Positions 9,120 to 20,998 of a stretch of 64,000 nucleotides of DNA are shown in pieces. Within the stretch, counting starts at the first letter, position 1; every line of letters starts with the position of its first letter. The position numbers were made by a program, and so were the translations under genes. Origin of the DNA: CAVQXR01 sp963717955 (GTDB lineage Bacteria > Actinomycetota > Thermoleophilia > Gaiellales > Gaiellaceae). The stretch spans positions 1,550,001 to 1,614,000 of the forward strand of contig CAVQXR010000001.1 in NCBI GenBank assembly GCA_963717955.1. The letters are read 5' to 3'. The notes beneath the pieces are model-generated. The model was not told the DNA's origin, did not search any database, and was given only the letters and a program-made list of their open reading frames with translations.

Positions 9120-10243
9120 GCCGGACGTTCGTCACGCTCTTTCCCGGGACAGACGACTACCACCTTTTCAAGGACATCGGCATGATCCCGTACACCCTCG
9201 GCCGCGAGTTCGGCTACTCGTCGCGGGTGGCGACGCTACGGCGGGAGGCCAGCTACCCGTCACTCGACCGGCTCTCCGACGGCCTGGGCCTCGAGTTCAT
9301 CCCGTACGACGGCGGTGCGGAAAACGACGCGGTGCTCCGCTACGTGGAGCGGCACGCCCGGGAGATCGACGTCCTGCAGGTCTACCACTGGCTGCCGGCG
9401 CCGCTGTCGTGGCTGGCCGCCTACAAGGCGCTGAACCCTGGTGGGGTCGCCTACCTGAAGCTCGATGCGGGGCGCCAGGTCCTCGCGACGCCCTTCGCCG
9501 AGCTCTTCGACGGGCCGCAGCAGACCGCCCTCGAGATGTGTGATCTGATCACCGTGGAGACGACGGAGCTGCACCGCGGCCTCGGCTCGGCGTGGCCCGT
9601 GCGCGTCGAGCTGCTCCCCAACGGCTTCGACGATGCCGGGCTCGGCAGCCCGGTCGCCTCTGCGGAGAAGGACGACGGGATCCTCTCGGTCGGCCGGCTC
9701 GGCACCTGGGAGAAGGCGACGGACGTGCTCGTGCAGGCGTACGCCCGCGCCTTCCCCCTGCTCGGCGGATACCCGCTCAGCCTGGTGGGGACCGTCGAGC
9801 CGGACTTCCACGACACGGTCCGGGGCCTGCTCGACACCCGCCCCGAGCTCGAAGGCTCGATCGAGCTGACCGGGCCGATCAGGGATCGGCAGCGCCTCTG
9901 GCAGATGTACAGGAGCGCACGCGTGTTCTGCCTGCCGTCCCGCTACGAATGCTTGCCTGTCGTTCTGGCCGAGGCGCTCGCGGCGGGATGCTGGCTCGTC
10001 TGCTCGGACACGCCCGCCGCCGAGGACGTCACCGACGGCGGCCGCTTCGGCGATATCTTCCCGGTCGACGACGTGGACGCCCTCGCGACCTGCCTGCTGC
10101 GCGCATCCGTCCCCGGCGACGACTCGCCCGGCCTCTGCTCCGAGGCCCAGGAGTACGCGCGCGACCGGTTCGCCTGGCGTCGGATCGGAAAGACGCTCCA
10201 CGAGCTGCTCGAGGCCGCTCGACCGACCGGCGGAAATCGCTGA
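9116..10243 (+). CDS. family 4 (GT-B) glycosyltransferase
   Basis: 375-aa retaining glycosyltransferase of the GT4 type. Key stretches are VYHWLPAPLSWLAAYKAL in the N-terminal Rossmann half, ELLPNGFDD, ILSVGRLGTWEKATDVLVQAYA at the start of the nucleotide-sugar domain, and the EX7E region SRYECLPVVLAEALAAG near residue 280. The TTG start (9116) is chosen because it overlaps the previous stop as TTGA, matching the coupling used throughout this operon. An in-frame reading continues far upstream but only as a shadow of the preceding gene. It is the last gene of the cluster. Confidence 0.85.
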   Translation: MSRTFVTLFPGTDDYHLFKDIGMIPYTLGREFGYSSRVATLRREASYPSLDRLSDGLGLEFIPYDGGAENDAVLRYVERHAREIDVLQVYHWLPAPLSWLAAYKALNPGGVAYLKLDAGRQVLATPFAELFDGPQQTALEMCDLITVETTELHRGLGSAWPVRVELLPNGFDDAGLGSPVASAEKDDGILSVGRLGTWEKATDVLVQAYARAFPLLGGYPLSLVGTVEPDFHDTVRGLLDTRPELEGSIELTGPIRDRQRLWQMYRSARVFCLPSRYECLPVVLAEALAAGCWLVCSDTPAAEDVTDGGRFGDIFPVDDVDALATCLLRASVPGDDSPGLCSEAQEYARDRFAWRRIGKTLHELLEAARPTGGNR

Positions 10244-10541
10244 CCACGCCGATCGCCGGCGGGATGCGGGTCGGGCACGACGGCCGCCCGGGGGCTGCAC
10301 GAGGCCGCCCTCGCAGCGGGGGCGGGAACCGAACTCGACCGCATCGGTCGACATCGTCGCATCGGTCGACATCGTGGTGGTTCGGGCCAGGCGCCCCGTG
10401 GCCCAGGCTCGATGTAGCCGGCTCCGCTGCCGCCCACGTCGCACCAGCCTCTGAGCCCGTTGCCGCGCAGCGGCGCGGCAGTCTCCGAGACCGTTTCGCG
10501 CGCAGCGCGGGGCCGCGCCGGCCGGCCTCCGCCAACGAGAA
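10244..10541. other. intergenic stretch with an 18-bp tandem duplication
   Basis: No credible gene. It holds two adjacent perfect copies of CGCATCGGTCGACATCGT (10340-10357 and 10358-10375), then GC-rich spacer to the rrn terminator. The convergent glycosyltransferase operon and rRNA operon both end here. Confidence 0.7.
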
Positions 10542-10563
10542 GGGCCCCGCCGCGGCGGGGCCC
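10542..10563 (-). terminator. rRNA operon terminator
   Basis: A perfect 22-nt palindrome (GGGCCCCGCCG/CGGCGGGGCCC) is followed on the minus strand by TTCTCGTT. It lies just past the 5S gene, and degenerate copies follow both 5S remnants at 1490 and 3151. Confidence 0.85.
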
Positions 10564-10574
10564 TGTCGATGAGA

Positions 10575-10691
<117 letters not shown>

Positions 10692-10730
10692 AACTTGTGA
10701 GCGTCCATCGCACGCGGCGATCCGGACATA

Positions 10731-10749
10731 CCCTCAAAACTCCATAGCG
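10731..10749 (-). promoter_or_regulatory. 3' arm of the 23S processing stem
   Basis: CCCTCAAAACTCCATAGCG is close to the reverse complement of CGCTATGGAGTTTTCAAGG at 15237-15254, on the other side of 23S. Together they would form the long double-stranded stalk cleaved by RNase III. Confidence 0.7.
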
Positions 10750-10892
10750 ACATTGCGGTGTTCAAGATCAAGACCTCGGACGATTAGTACGGGTCCGCTG
10801 AACACGTTGCCGTGCTTGCACGTCCCGCCTATCAACGTGGTGGTCTACCACGGTCCTTACTCCCTCTAGGGGATGGGAGTCCTCATCTTGGG

Positions 10893-10929
<37 letters not shown>

Positions 10930-11043
10930 ATCCAGACGTAGCTAACCAGCAGCGCCGTTGGCACGACGACTGATACACCAGCGGTCTGTTCGTCCCGGTC
11001 CTCTCGTACTAGGGACGACTCCCCTCAAGACTCCAGCGCCCAT

Positions 11044-11130
<87 letters not shown>

Positions 11131-11134
11131 ACTC

Positions 11135-11175
<41 letters not shown>

Positions 11176-11202
11176 CTCCCGTCGATGTGGACTCTTGGGG
11201 AG

Positions 11203-11245
<43 letters not shown>

Positions 11246-11395
11246 CGGCGATTCCACTCTCCACCGCCGGATCACTAAGACCTGCTTTCGCACCTGCTCG
11301 ACTTGTCAGTCTCGCAGTCAAGCTCCCTTCTGCCTTTGCACTCTGCGTACGATTTCCAACCGTACTGAGGGAACCTTTGCGCGCCTCCGTTACAT

Positions 11396-11427
<32 letters not shown>

Positions 11428-11685
11428 ACCTGACGCTGTTCCCGGCCCGGATCACGGCGCCGGGTTAGAAGCCCAGAACACGAAGGGTGGTATCCCAAGG
11501 TTGGCTCCACGAGAGCTAGCGCCCCCGCTTCACAGCCTCCCACCTATCCTGGACAACGTATCCCAGACTCCAACATCAAGCTGTAGTAAAGGTTCACGGG
11601 GTCTTTCCGTCCAGCCACGGGTACTCGGCATCTTCACCGAGACTACAGTTTCACCGGATCCCTCGTTGAGACAGCGCCCAAGTCG

Positions 11686-12483
<798 letters not shown>

Positions 12484-12497
12484 ACCTTAGGACCGTT

Positions 12498-13208
12498 CAT
12501 TGTTGTTACGACTCCAGCATCGTTCGCGACTGGAGCGGCCGGCACATTTCTGGCCGGCTCTCACGATCGCTCGTGAGATCGGACTATCTCATCCCTGCCG
12601 ATGCTCACCGGCAGGGCTCGGCGTATAGTCTCTGAGGATTCTCTCCGCGGAGTACTTCCTCTTTCCGCCTCGGTTCATCCGTTCCCGGAGAGCAAGAACC
12701 TGAGCGTAGGCCGAGTCGCCCATGGGTCGAGCTGCCAGAAGCTCGAGCGCATCACTCCAGAGCTCGAAGTCACGCGCCTTCGCGCCGAGCAGCGGGAACC
12801 GCCTGAAGAACGGTGCGATCCGGTACCGAAGGTCGTCCAGTCGGTTGACCTCCCAGTACCAGCCGCCGTTTCCGGCGATTCGCATCGTCCCGCATCCCAG
12901 CGTCTCCCGAAAGAGGTCGAGCGGGGCCCGATCCCTCTGTGAGACGTTGAATGCGGCGGATACCCTCCAGCCTCGCCCGTAGTCGCCTCGGCGGCGGCAT
13001 ACGAGCATGAAGCTGGCTTCACCAAGGGCGAACCCGGCGAGAAAGCTCCCGAGCGAGGCCGGAACAGCCTCGACGGAGAGCCTTTCCTGCTGATTGTCCG
13101 CACCCGTCACGTTGTCACTACCGTAAACGTCCGCTCGGACGCCACGATGAGTAGCGCGGGATACTCGGATATTCCAGCATTTGGCCGAGTTTTACAACTA
13201 CCAGGTCG
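12498..13208 (-). ncRNA. group I intron in 23S rRNA, site L1917
   Basis: 711-bp insertion after the base equivalent to U1917. The junctions are clean: exon GTAACTAT pairs over 8 bp with the internal guide GTAGTTGT at 13201-13194, giving the expected U-G wobble at the splice site, and the intron ends in G at 12498. P7 pairs GACTAT (12630-12625) with ATAGTC (12587-12582), with a P8 hairpin CCCTGCCG/CGGCAGGG between the strands. A P9-type hairpin CTCACGA/TCGTGAG follows. Compared with the L1931 intron, P7 changes both partners of one pair (C-G to U-A), which supports a functional helix. L1917 is also used by an intron of Coxiella burnetii. Confidence 0.9.
12589..13110 (-). CDS. LAGLIDADG homing endonuclease in the L1917 intron
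   Basis: Up to 173 aa. The motif is divergent: FLAGFALGEASF (about 23-34). It keeps the acidic Glu31 at the catalytic position but has Leu for the usual first Asp and Ala for the final Gly. Downstream SAAFNVSQRD, PFFRRFPLLGAKARDFELW and the C-terminal ILRDYTPSP parallel the L1931 enzyme, though the proteins are only distantly alike while the intron cores are almost identical. The N-terminal MTGADNQQERL is intron core read as protein, so the start may lie downstream. The 3' end overlaps P7/P8. Activity is uncertain because of the altered motif. Confidence 0.75.
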   Translation of the reverse strand: MTGADNQQERLSVEAVPASLGSFLAGFALGEASFMLVCRRRGDYGRGWRVSAAFNVSQRDRAPLDLFRETLGCGTMRIAGNGGWYWEVNRLDDLRYRIAPFFRRFPLLGAKARDFELWSDALELLAARPMGDSAYAQVLALRERMNRGGKRKYSAERILRDYTPSPAGEHRQG

Positions 13209-14043
13209 ATAGTTACGGCCGCCGTTTACCGGGGCTTGGATTCAAAGCTTCGCCGAAGCTAACCTCTCCTCGTGACCTTCCGGCACCGGGCAGGCGTCAG
13301 CCCCTATACGTCGTCTTTCGACTTCGCAGAGACCTGTGTTTTTGGTAAACAGTCGCTTGGGCCGTTTCACTGCGGCCGCCTCGGGCTCGAGCTCGCGAAG
13401 AGTCTCACCCTGACGCGGCGCCCCTTCTCCCGAAGTTACGGGGCCATTTTGCCGAGTTCCTTAACGAGGGTTCTTCCGATCGCCTTAGTATTCTCTACCT
13501 GCCCACCTGTGTCGGTTTTGGTACGGGCACCTGCCACCTCCCTAGAGGCTTTTCTCGGAGGCATGGCTTCGGGAACTTCGCTCGTTCGAGCTCGGACTCC
13601 CGTCTCAGGCTCAATGCTCCGCGGATTTCCCTACGAAGCGCCCTACGCGGTTACCCCAGGACGACCATCGCCTGGGTTTCCCTAGCCTACCCCGTCCCCC
13701 CATCGGTGGTAACGGTGGTTTGGTGGTACCGGAATATCAACCGGTTATCCATCGCCTACGCCTTTCGGCCTCGGCTTAGGTCCCGACTAACCCTGAGAAG
13801 ATTAGCTTTACTCAGGAACCCTTGGGCATTCGGCGGAGGAGTTTCTCACTCCTCTTTCGTTACTCGTGCCAGCATTCTCACTTCCCAGACCTCCACGGCT
13901 GGCTTGCCGCCGCCGCTTCAATCGGTCTGGGAACGCTCCCCTACCACTCCGAGCAAGCTCGAAGTCCGTAGCTTCGGCTCCTGGCTTGAGCCCCGTTACA
14001 TTGTCCGCGCCCGAACACTTGACCAGTGAGCTGTTACGCACTC

Positions 14044-14075
<32 letters not shown>

Positions 14076-14639
14076 TGGTTGTCTCGGCACTCAGACATCG
14101 TTTCCCACTTAGCCAGGAATTAGGGGCCTTAGCTGACGGTCTGGGCTGTTTCCCTTTCGAGCACGAAGCTTATCCCTCGCACTCTGACTGCCACGCTCTG
14201 GAACGCCGGTATTCGGAGTTTGTCTGACTTCGGTAAGCTGGTAGGCCCCCTAGGCCAAACAGTGCTCTACAGCCGGCGCTGAACACGTGACGCTATACCT
14301 AAATATATTTCGGGGAGAACCAGATATCTCTGAGTTTGATTAGCCTTTCACTCCGACCCACAGGTCATCCGCGCCGTTTTCAACCGACGTCGGTTCGGTC
14401 CTCCACGGGGTCTTACCCCCGCTTCAACCTGCCCATGGGTAGATCACTCAGTTTCGGGTCTGCATCCGACGACTAATTCGCCCTATTCGGACTCGCTTTC
14501 GCTTCGGCTCCGTTTCCTTAACCTCGCCGTCGAACAGCAACTCGCTGGCTCATTATGCAAAAGGCACGCCGTCACAGGACAAAGCCTGCTCCGACCGCTT
14601 GTAGGCACTCGGTTTCAGGTACTATTTCACTCCCCTTGC

Positions 14640-14687
<48 letters not shown>

Positions 14688-15236
14688 CAGGGAGTACTTA
14701 GCCTCACGGGGTGGTCCCCGTAGCTTCCGACCGGGTTTCTCGTGCCCGGCCGTACTCAGGTACCTACTCCAGGAAGGCCGAACGCTTTCGTCTACGGGGC
14801 CTTTACCCTCTGTGGCGCGAGTTTCCACCCGCTTCGACTAGCGCTCGACTTTGTAACTTCCCGACCCGCCGGCAGGCGGATCCGAGTAGGCCCTACAACC
14901 CCCACACGACAACGGCTGCCGCCTATCACGTCGTCTGGGTTTGGGCTGTTCCCCTTTCGCTCGCCACTACTCAGGGAGTCGAGATTTCTTTCCTTTCCTC
15001 GGGCTACTAAGATGTTTCAGTTCGCCCGCTTGCCTCCTCGTGCCCTATTTGATTCAGGCACGGGTACGCGCGCATTACCACGCGTGGGTTTCCCCATTCG
15101 GACATCCCGGGATCAACGGATGGTCAGCTCCTACCCCGGGCTTTTCGCAGCCGCCCACGTCCTTCTTCGGCTCCTGGCGCCAAGGCATCCACCGAGTGCC
15201 CTTCGTCTCTTGATCGTGAAGAACACCGTGTTTGCC

Positions 15237-15254
15237 GCTATGGAGTTTTCAAGG
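15237..15254 (-). promoter_or_regulatory. 5' arm of the 23S processing stem
   Basis: CGCTATGGAGTTTTCAAG pairs with 10731-10749 across the 23S gene. It shares the GAGTTTTC core with the 16S stem arms at 15304-15325 and 17116-17130. Confidence 0.7.
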
Positions 15255-15303
15255 TACGTCGCGGATCGGCTCCGCGCGACCGAGACGGCCGCCTCGAGGG
15301 CGG

Positions 15304-15325
15304 TCTCTCAAAACTCAACAGCGCT
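15304..15325 (-). promoter_or_regulatory. 3' arm of the 16S processing stem
   Basis: AAAACTCAACAGCGC in the 16S-23S spacer is the reverse complement of GCGCTGTTGAGTTTT at 17116-17130, upstream of 16S. This is the RNase III stalk enclosing 16S. The spacer (15216-15434) shows no tRNA gene. Confidence 0.75.
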
Positions 15326-15434
15326 CCGCGTCCGAGGTCGACGTTCGTTCCAGGCGAGCCCGAACCCGGTCATGGGAAGGATTCCCATGTCGACGAGCCG
15401 GACGCCTACGGAGGTAAGAGCCCCCGTATTCCCT

Positions 15435-16983
<1,549 letters not shown>

Positions 16984-17290
16984 TACCTGTCGCAATGACC
17001 GTCCCGAAGGACGGGTTGCTATCGGCTCTTGGAGGGGCTTCCCCGAGGAGCGAGCTCCACGGGTCTGGCCTCATATTCCACCCCAGGCCGAAGCCCGAGG
17101 TGTCTCGAACGCATTGCGCTGTTGAGTTTTCAAAGACCGCACCGCTCGGGGCGGCACATGAAGAAGGCCCCCGACTCGCGCCAGAGGCCCAACGGTAGAA
17201 ACCACGTGTCGCTCAGGTTCCTAACGAAGGGCGCTCCTTCGTGTCGTCGTAGTGGGTACGAAACTTCAACGTGCAGCCTTGGAGGCAGCC
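16984..17290 (-). promoter_or_regulatory. rRNA operon leader
   Basis: Transcribed leader between the promoter and 16S. It contains the 5' arm of the 16S processing stem (17116-17130) and a CGAAGGAGCGCCCTTCG hairpin at 17224-17240. No protein gene is credible here. Confidence 0.6.
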
Positions 17291-17295
17291 GAAGA

Positions 17296-17323
17296 ATGGT
17301 AGCAGAGCAGCAGGGACTGTCAA
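17296..17323 (-). promoter_or_regulatory. rRNA operon promoter
   Basis: Minus-strand TTGACA (17323-17318), a 16-nt spacer, then TACCAT (17301-17296). The -35 matches the sigma-70 consensus exactly. Transcription would start near 17289, about 300 nt before mature 16S. The promoter begins only 56 nt after the tyrS stop. Confidence 0.75.
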
Positions 17324-17378
17324 GCTGCGCACGAGCGAGCGGCGCGGGCCCCGGCCGCGCACGCACCGACCTGGCGGC

Positions 17379-18563
17379 TCACGCGTTCGGAGCCGCGGGG
17401 GGGCCGTTCCGCCTTCCCGAGCGGAGCCGGACGAACTGCCGCTTTCCCGCCTGCACGAGAACGCCGTCGACGTCCTCCACGCGCAGGTCGAGATCCCGCG
17501 CTGGCAGGCCGTCGAGCTTGACGCCTCCCTGGCCGATCACCCGGCGCCAGTGGCTCGTCGACCGCCCGAAACGCTCCGCGAGCACGGACGGTAGGTGCAC
17601 GGTCGGCCCGGCGACGGTGAGCTCCTCGATCGTCTCGGGCGCCTCCTGACGTCGCACAACCCGCGTGAAATGCGCCTCTGCCGGCCCGGCTGCCTCGGAG
17701 CCGTGCGAGCGCGCGACGACGAACCGTGCAAGACGCAGCTTCGCCGCAAGCGGGTCGGTACCGATCGACGCCGGATCGACCTCCATCACGAGCCGGTAGT
17801 AGTCGGGCAGGAGCGCATCGGAGATCCGCATGGTCTTACCGAATTGCTCCTCGGGCGGATCTGTCAGCCCGATCGTGTTGCCCTTCGACTTGCTCATCTT
17901 CTCGCCGTCCGAGCCGAGCAGCAGCGGCAGGGTGAGCACGACCTGGCCCTCGAGCCCGTAGGCCTCCATCACGTCGCGGCCGGTGAGGAGGTTGTACAGC
18001 TGGTCGGTGCCGCCGAGCTCGACGTCGGCGCGGATTGCGACGGAGTCGTAGGCCTGCATGAGCGGGTAGAGGAGCTCGGAGACCGAGATCGGCGCCTTCG
18101 CCGCGAAGCGCTTCTCGAAGTCGTCACGTTCGAGCAGCCGCGCGACCGTCGTCGTCCTGGTCAGCCGCAGCACCTGCGCGAAATCGAGCGTCGAGAGCCA
18201 CTCGCCGTTGAAGCGAACCTCGAGCCTCGCGGGATCCGTGTCGATGACGAGCGCCGCCTGCTCGACGTAGCGTGCCGCGTTCGCGTCGATCTCCTCGGCC
18301 GTCAGCACCGGACGCTCGCTCGACCGCCCCGACGGATCGCCGATCCTGGTCGTGTAGTCGCCGACGATCAGCACGGCGACGTGGCCGGCGTCCTGGAACG
18401 CGCGCATGCGCTGGAGCGGGATCGCATGGCCGATGTGCATATCCGGCGAGGTCACGTCGATGCCGAGCTTCACCCTCAGCGGCCGTCCAGACGCGAGCTT
18501 CCGCTCGAGCCCCCCGTCGGGCAGCAGGTGGACGGTGTTGCGGGCGAGGGCGTCGACGGGCAT
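17379..18563 (-). CDS. tyrS: tyrosyl-tRNA synthetase
   Basis: 394-aa class I aminoacyl-tRNA synthetase that charges tRNA-Tyr in the cytoplasm. The HIGH motif is literal at residues 43-46, the KMSKS loop is KMSKS at 222-226, and tyrosine-pocket residues are visible in YPLMQAYDSV and GGTDQLYNLLTGRD. A C-terminal S4-like RNA-binding domain (about 330-385) reads GGVKLDGLPARDLDLRVEDVDGVLVQAGKRQFV. Length and architecture fit the TyrZ-like branch. It lies directly upstream of the rRNA promoter on the same strand, and readthrough into the rRNA leader is possible. Confidence 0.95.
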   Translation of the reverse strand: MPVDALARNTVHLLPDGGLERKLASGRPLRVKLGIDVTSPDMHIGHAIPLQRMRAFQDAGHVAVLIVGDYTTRIGDPSGRSSERPVLTAEEIDANAARYVEQAALVIDTDPARLEVRFNGEWLSTLDFAQVLRLTRTTTVARLLERDDFEKRFAAKAPISVSELLYPLMQAYDSVAIRADVELGGTDQLYNLLTGRDVMEAYGLEGQVVLTLPLLLGSDGEKMSKSKGNTIGLTDPPEEQFGKTMRISDALLPDYYRLVMEVDPASIGTDPLAAKLRLARFVVARSHGSEAAGPAEAHFTRVVRRQEAPETIEELTVAGPTVHLPSVLAERFGRSTSHWRRVIGQGGVKLDGLPARDLDLRVEDVDGVLVQAGKRQFVRLRSGRRNGPPAAPNA

Positions 18564-18575
18564 CGCCGGACGATG

Positions 18576-19547
18576 CTATCGGCTCGGTGCCGGCCGGTCA
18601 CCGGCCGCTCCCGACCCCTGGCGACGTCCCGCCCAGACCACGCGGCCGCCGCCCGCATGATCGACCTGAAGCGTGGTGTGCGTGATCCCGAACTCGCGGC
18701 GCAGGAGCTCCTCGAGGTCACGGCGGCGGCCGTGGCAATCCTCCTCCTCGCGCACGAGGACGTGCGCGGCGAGCGCCGGGAAGCCTGAGCCGATCGTCCA
18801 GATGTGGAGGTCGTGAACGTCGACGACTCCGGGAACGGCGGTCATGCTGCGCCCGACGACGCCAGCGTCGATGTCGCGTGGGGTCGACTCGAGCAGGACG
18901 AGCACGGCGTCGCGGATGATCCCGGCAGCGCTGAGCAGGAGCACGAGGCCGATCAGCACGCTGAAGAGGGGGTCGGCATAGACCCAGCCGGTGGTCAGGA
19001 TGACCAGGCCGGCCGCGATCACGCCGGCGGAGGAGACCGCGTCGCCGGCGAGGTGCACGAACGCCGCTCGCAGGTTCAGGTCGACGCCGCCGCGCCGGTA
19101 GACGACGGCAGCTCCTGCCAGATTCACGGCCACGCCGATCGCGGCAACGACGAGGAGCCAGCCCCCTGGAACGTCCGGCGGGTCGGCGAACCGCCGTGCC
19201 GCCTCCACGCAGACGAGGATCGCGACGACGACGAGCAGCAGCGCGTTCGCGAGCGCGGCGAGGATCTCGGCGCGCTTGTAGCCGAAGCTGTGCCGCGCAG
19301 TCGGCGGGCGCGCCGCCAGCCAGCTCGCGCCCAGAGCGATCGCCAGCGCGACGACGTCGGAGAGGTTGTGGCCTGCGTCGGCCAGCAGGGCCAGGCTGCC
19401 GGTGAGAACGCCCGCGACCGCCTCACCGACCGTGTAGACGGCGTTGAGCGCGAGCGCGATGCCCAGCGACCGGCGAGCCGCGGCGCCAGCAGGGTGGGCG
19501 TGCGCGTGTCCGTGCGCATGGTGGGCATGCCCGTGCGTCATCGCCAT
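18576..19547 (-). CDS. cation diffusion facilitator (zinc/cobalt/cadmium exporter)
   Basis: 323-aa inner-membrane metal/proton antiporter of the CzcD/ZitB branch of the CDF family. A His-rich N-terminus (THGHAHHAHGHAHAH) precedes six predicted membrane segments. TM2 carries LLADAGHNLSDV (metal-site Asp and His) and TM5 carries HLAGDAVSSAGV, the paired HxxxD sites of CDF exporters. A cytoplasmic C-terminal domain ends ITHTTLQVDH. The ATG at 19547 is chosen because it precedes the His-rich leader and has GAAGG just upstream; the frame is open further upstream without homology. Divergent from the iron-uptake operon across about 315 bp. Confidence 0.93.
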   Translation of the reverse strand: MAMTHGHAHHAHGHAHAHPAGAAARRSLGIALALNAVYTVGEAVAGVLTGSLALLADAGHNLSDVVALAIALGASWLAARPPTARHSFGYKRAEILAALANALLLVVVAILVCVEAARRFADPPDVPGGWLLVVAAIGVAVNLAGAAVVYRRGGVDLNLRAAFVHLAGDAVSSAGVIAAGLVILTTGWVYADPLFSVLIGLVLLLSAAGIIRDAVLVLLESTPRDIDAGVVGRSMTAVPGVVDVHDLHIWTIGSGFPALAAHVLVREEEDCHGRRRDLEELLRREFGITHTTLQVDHAGGGRVVWAGRRQGSGAAGDRPAPSR

Positions 19548-19741
19548 GCCTTCACGGTCTGCCCTAGCGGCCCGGGCTCCCGACGGGAGGAGCCGCGCCC
19601 GCCCGGGCGAGATCGTCTCGCCGCGAGCCCGCGGGCGCCGTTGCTCCGGGCCGGGGTGTCGGCGGTTCGGGTCACACTCTGACGATACGCGCGACCCGCA
19701 CTGGAGGCGGCGGCGGGTGCCGGTCGTGCTGCCGGACTCCC

Positions 19742-19775
19742 TCACCTTGACTGTAAGGTGACCCTTATTTACACT
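19742..19775 (+). promoter_or_regulatory. promoter of the iron-uptake operon with overlapping palindromic operator
   Basis: TTGACT (19747-19752), a 17-nt spacer and TACACT (19770-19775) form a good sigma-70 promoter for efeO. A perfect 7-bp inverted repeat, TCACCTT-GACTGT-AAGGTGA (19742-19761), overlaps the -35. That is the geometry of a repressor operator, plausibly for a metal-responsive regulator. It does not match the classical DtxR/IdeR box orientation. Confidence 0.65.
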
Positions 19776-19861
19776 CCTCGTCGTGAAAACGCCGGGCCTC
19801 GACGGCACCCGGCTCGGCACCGCGCTCTCCCAGTGAGGGCGCCCGGGAAGGAAGGACACGG

Positions 19862-20998
19862 ATGAGAACGATCTGGGGGAATGCGGTCGTCGCGGTCGCG
19901 GTCGCGGCGAGCGTCGCGGGGTGCGGCGGCGCGAGCGGCAACGACGGCGCAGCCTCGCAGGCGACGCCGGCCGCATCAGCCGACACCACTGCGACGACCC
20001 CGGCGGCAGCCGGGGCGACAGCGACCGACCTCTCCGCAGCGAAGGGCTTCCTGCTCGATCACACCGAGCTGATGACGGGCTTCACAGCCACCTTTCTCGA
20101 GGATGCGCAGGCCTACCACGACCTCGCCGGGTCGGTCGGCTTCGACTACGAGCGTCTGCAGAGCGAGCACGCGGCCGAGGTCGCCCCGCTCCTCGCGGAG
20201 CTCAAGGACGCGTGGATCGAGGGGAATCCGTACTACGAGCAGGCCGAGGGGATCGTCGCCGGCACCCCGTCGCTCGCGGAGTACGACGTGATCCTCGACG
20301 CCGGCTCGAGTGCGGCCGAGGATCCCGCGAGCGCTGTCCCGTTCGACCTCACCACGCCGTCCGGACGGGTGCTGGAGCAGCCGGGCAACCTGTACAGCCT
20401 GACCGAGGGCATGCTCTGGGGGACGCTGCCGGAGTACGTGGCCATGGACACGGTCGACCTCGACGGGAGCGGCAGCGCGGACTTCGGTGAGGTGCTCCCC
20501 GATGCAGACGTGCTCGTCGCCGCGGCCGAGGCGTTCGACCGCTACGCGAACGAGCTCGCCACCGCGGCGGAGGCCTGGCAGCCGACCGAGTCGGACGCCT
20601 TCACGGCGCTCGTCGTGATGGTCCCGACGATGAGCGAGTACTTCGGGCAGTGGAAGGAGTCCCGCTTCGTCCGGGGCGACGCTGCCTCCGGCGCCGCCTT
20701 CAACGTCGTCTCGCGGCTCTCGGACATCAACGACATCCTGTCCGGCCTCGAGGTCGTCTATGCGGGCGTGCAACCGCTCGCCGCCGGGGTCGACGAGGCC
20801 CAGGCCGAGCAGACCGCAAGCGAGCTCGCCGACCTGCGCGCCTTCATCGGCGAGCTGCACGAGACGGAGCAGGCCGGCGACCCGTTCACGGCAGAGGAGG
20901 CCGACACGCTCGGCACCGAGGCGCAGAACCGGGGCACCGCGATTGCCGGCCAGGTCTCCCAGATCGCCGCCGAGCTCGGGATCACGATCGAGCAGTGA
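19862..20998 (+). CDS. efeO: EfeO-like iron-uptake lipoprotein
   Basis: 378-aa exported lipoprotein. The signal peptide has lipobox VAGC with Cys21, then a Ser/Ala/Thr-rich linker (about 22-60) and an imelysin/EfeO-like helical domain with DLAGSVGFDYERLQSEHAAEV, FNVVSRLSDINDILSGL and a helical C-terminus. EfeO proteins bind iron outside the membrane and pass it to the EfeU permease. The GTG of the next gene overlaps its stop (GTGA), so the pair is coupled. No EfeB-type peroxidase follows, so this is a two-component version. Regulated from the operator at 19742. The family assignment rests on the fold pattern and the FTR1 neighbour. Confidence 0.8.
   Translation: MRTIWGNAVVAVAVAASVAGCGGASGNDGAASQATPAASADTTATTPAAAGATATDLSAAKGFLLDHTELMTGFTATFLEDAQAYHDLAGSVGFDYERLQSEHAAEVAPLLAELKDAWIEGNPYYEQAEGIVAGTPSLAEYDVILDAGSSAAEDPASAVPFDLTTPSGRVLEQPGNLYSLTEGMLWGTLPEYVAMDTVDLDGSGSADFGEVLPDADVLVAAAEAFDRYANELATAAEAWQPTESDAFTALVVMVPTMSEYFGQWKESRFVRGDAASGAAFNVVSRLSDINDILSGLEVVYAGVQPLAAGVDEAQAEQTASELADLRAFIGELHETEQAGDPFTAEEADTLGTEAQNRGTAIAGQVSQIAAELGITIEQ

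Noticed and set aside
10340..10375. Two adjacent 18-bp repeats as a possible CRISPR start
   Set aside because: Only two copies, with no spacer between them and no cas genes nearby; a simple tandem duplication.
15216..15434. tRNA-Ile or tRNA-Ala in the 16S-23S spacer
   Set aside because: No cloverleaf or T-loop signature could be found on the minus strand; the spacer shows only processing arms.
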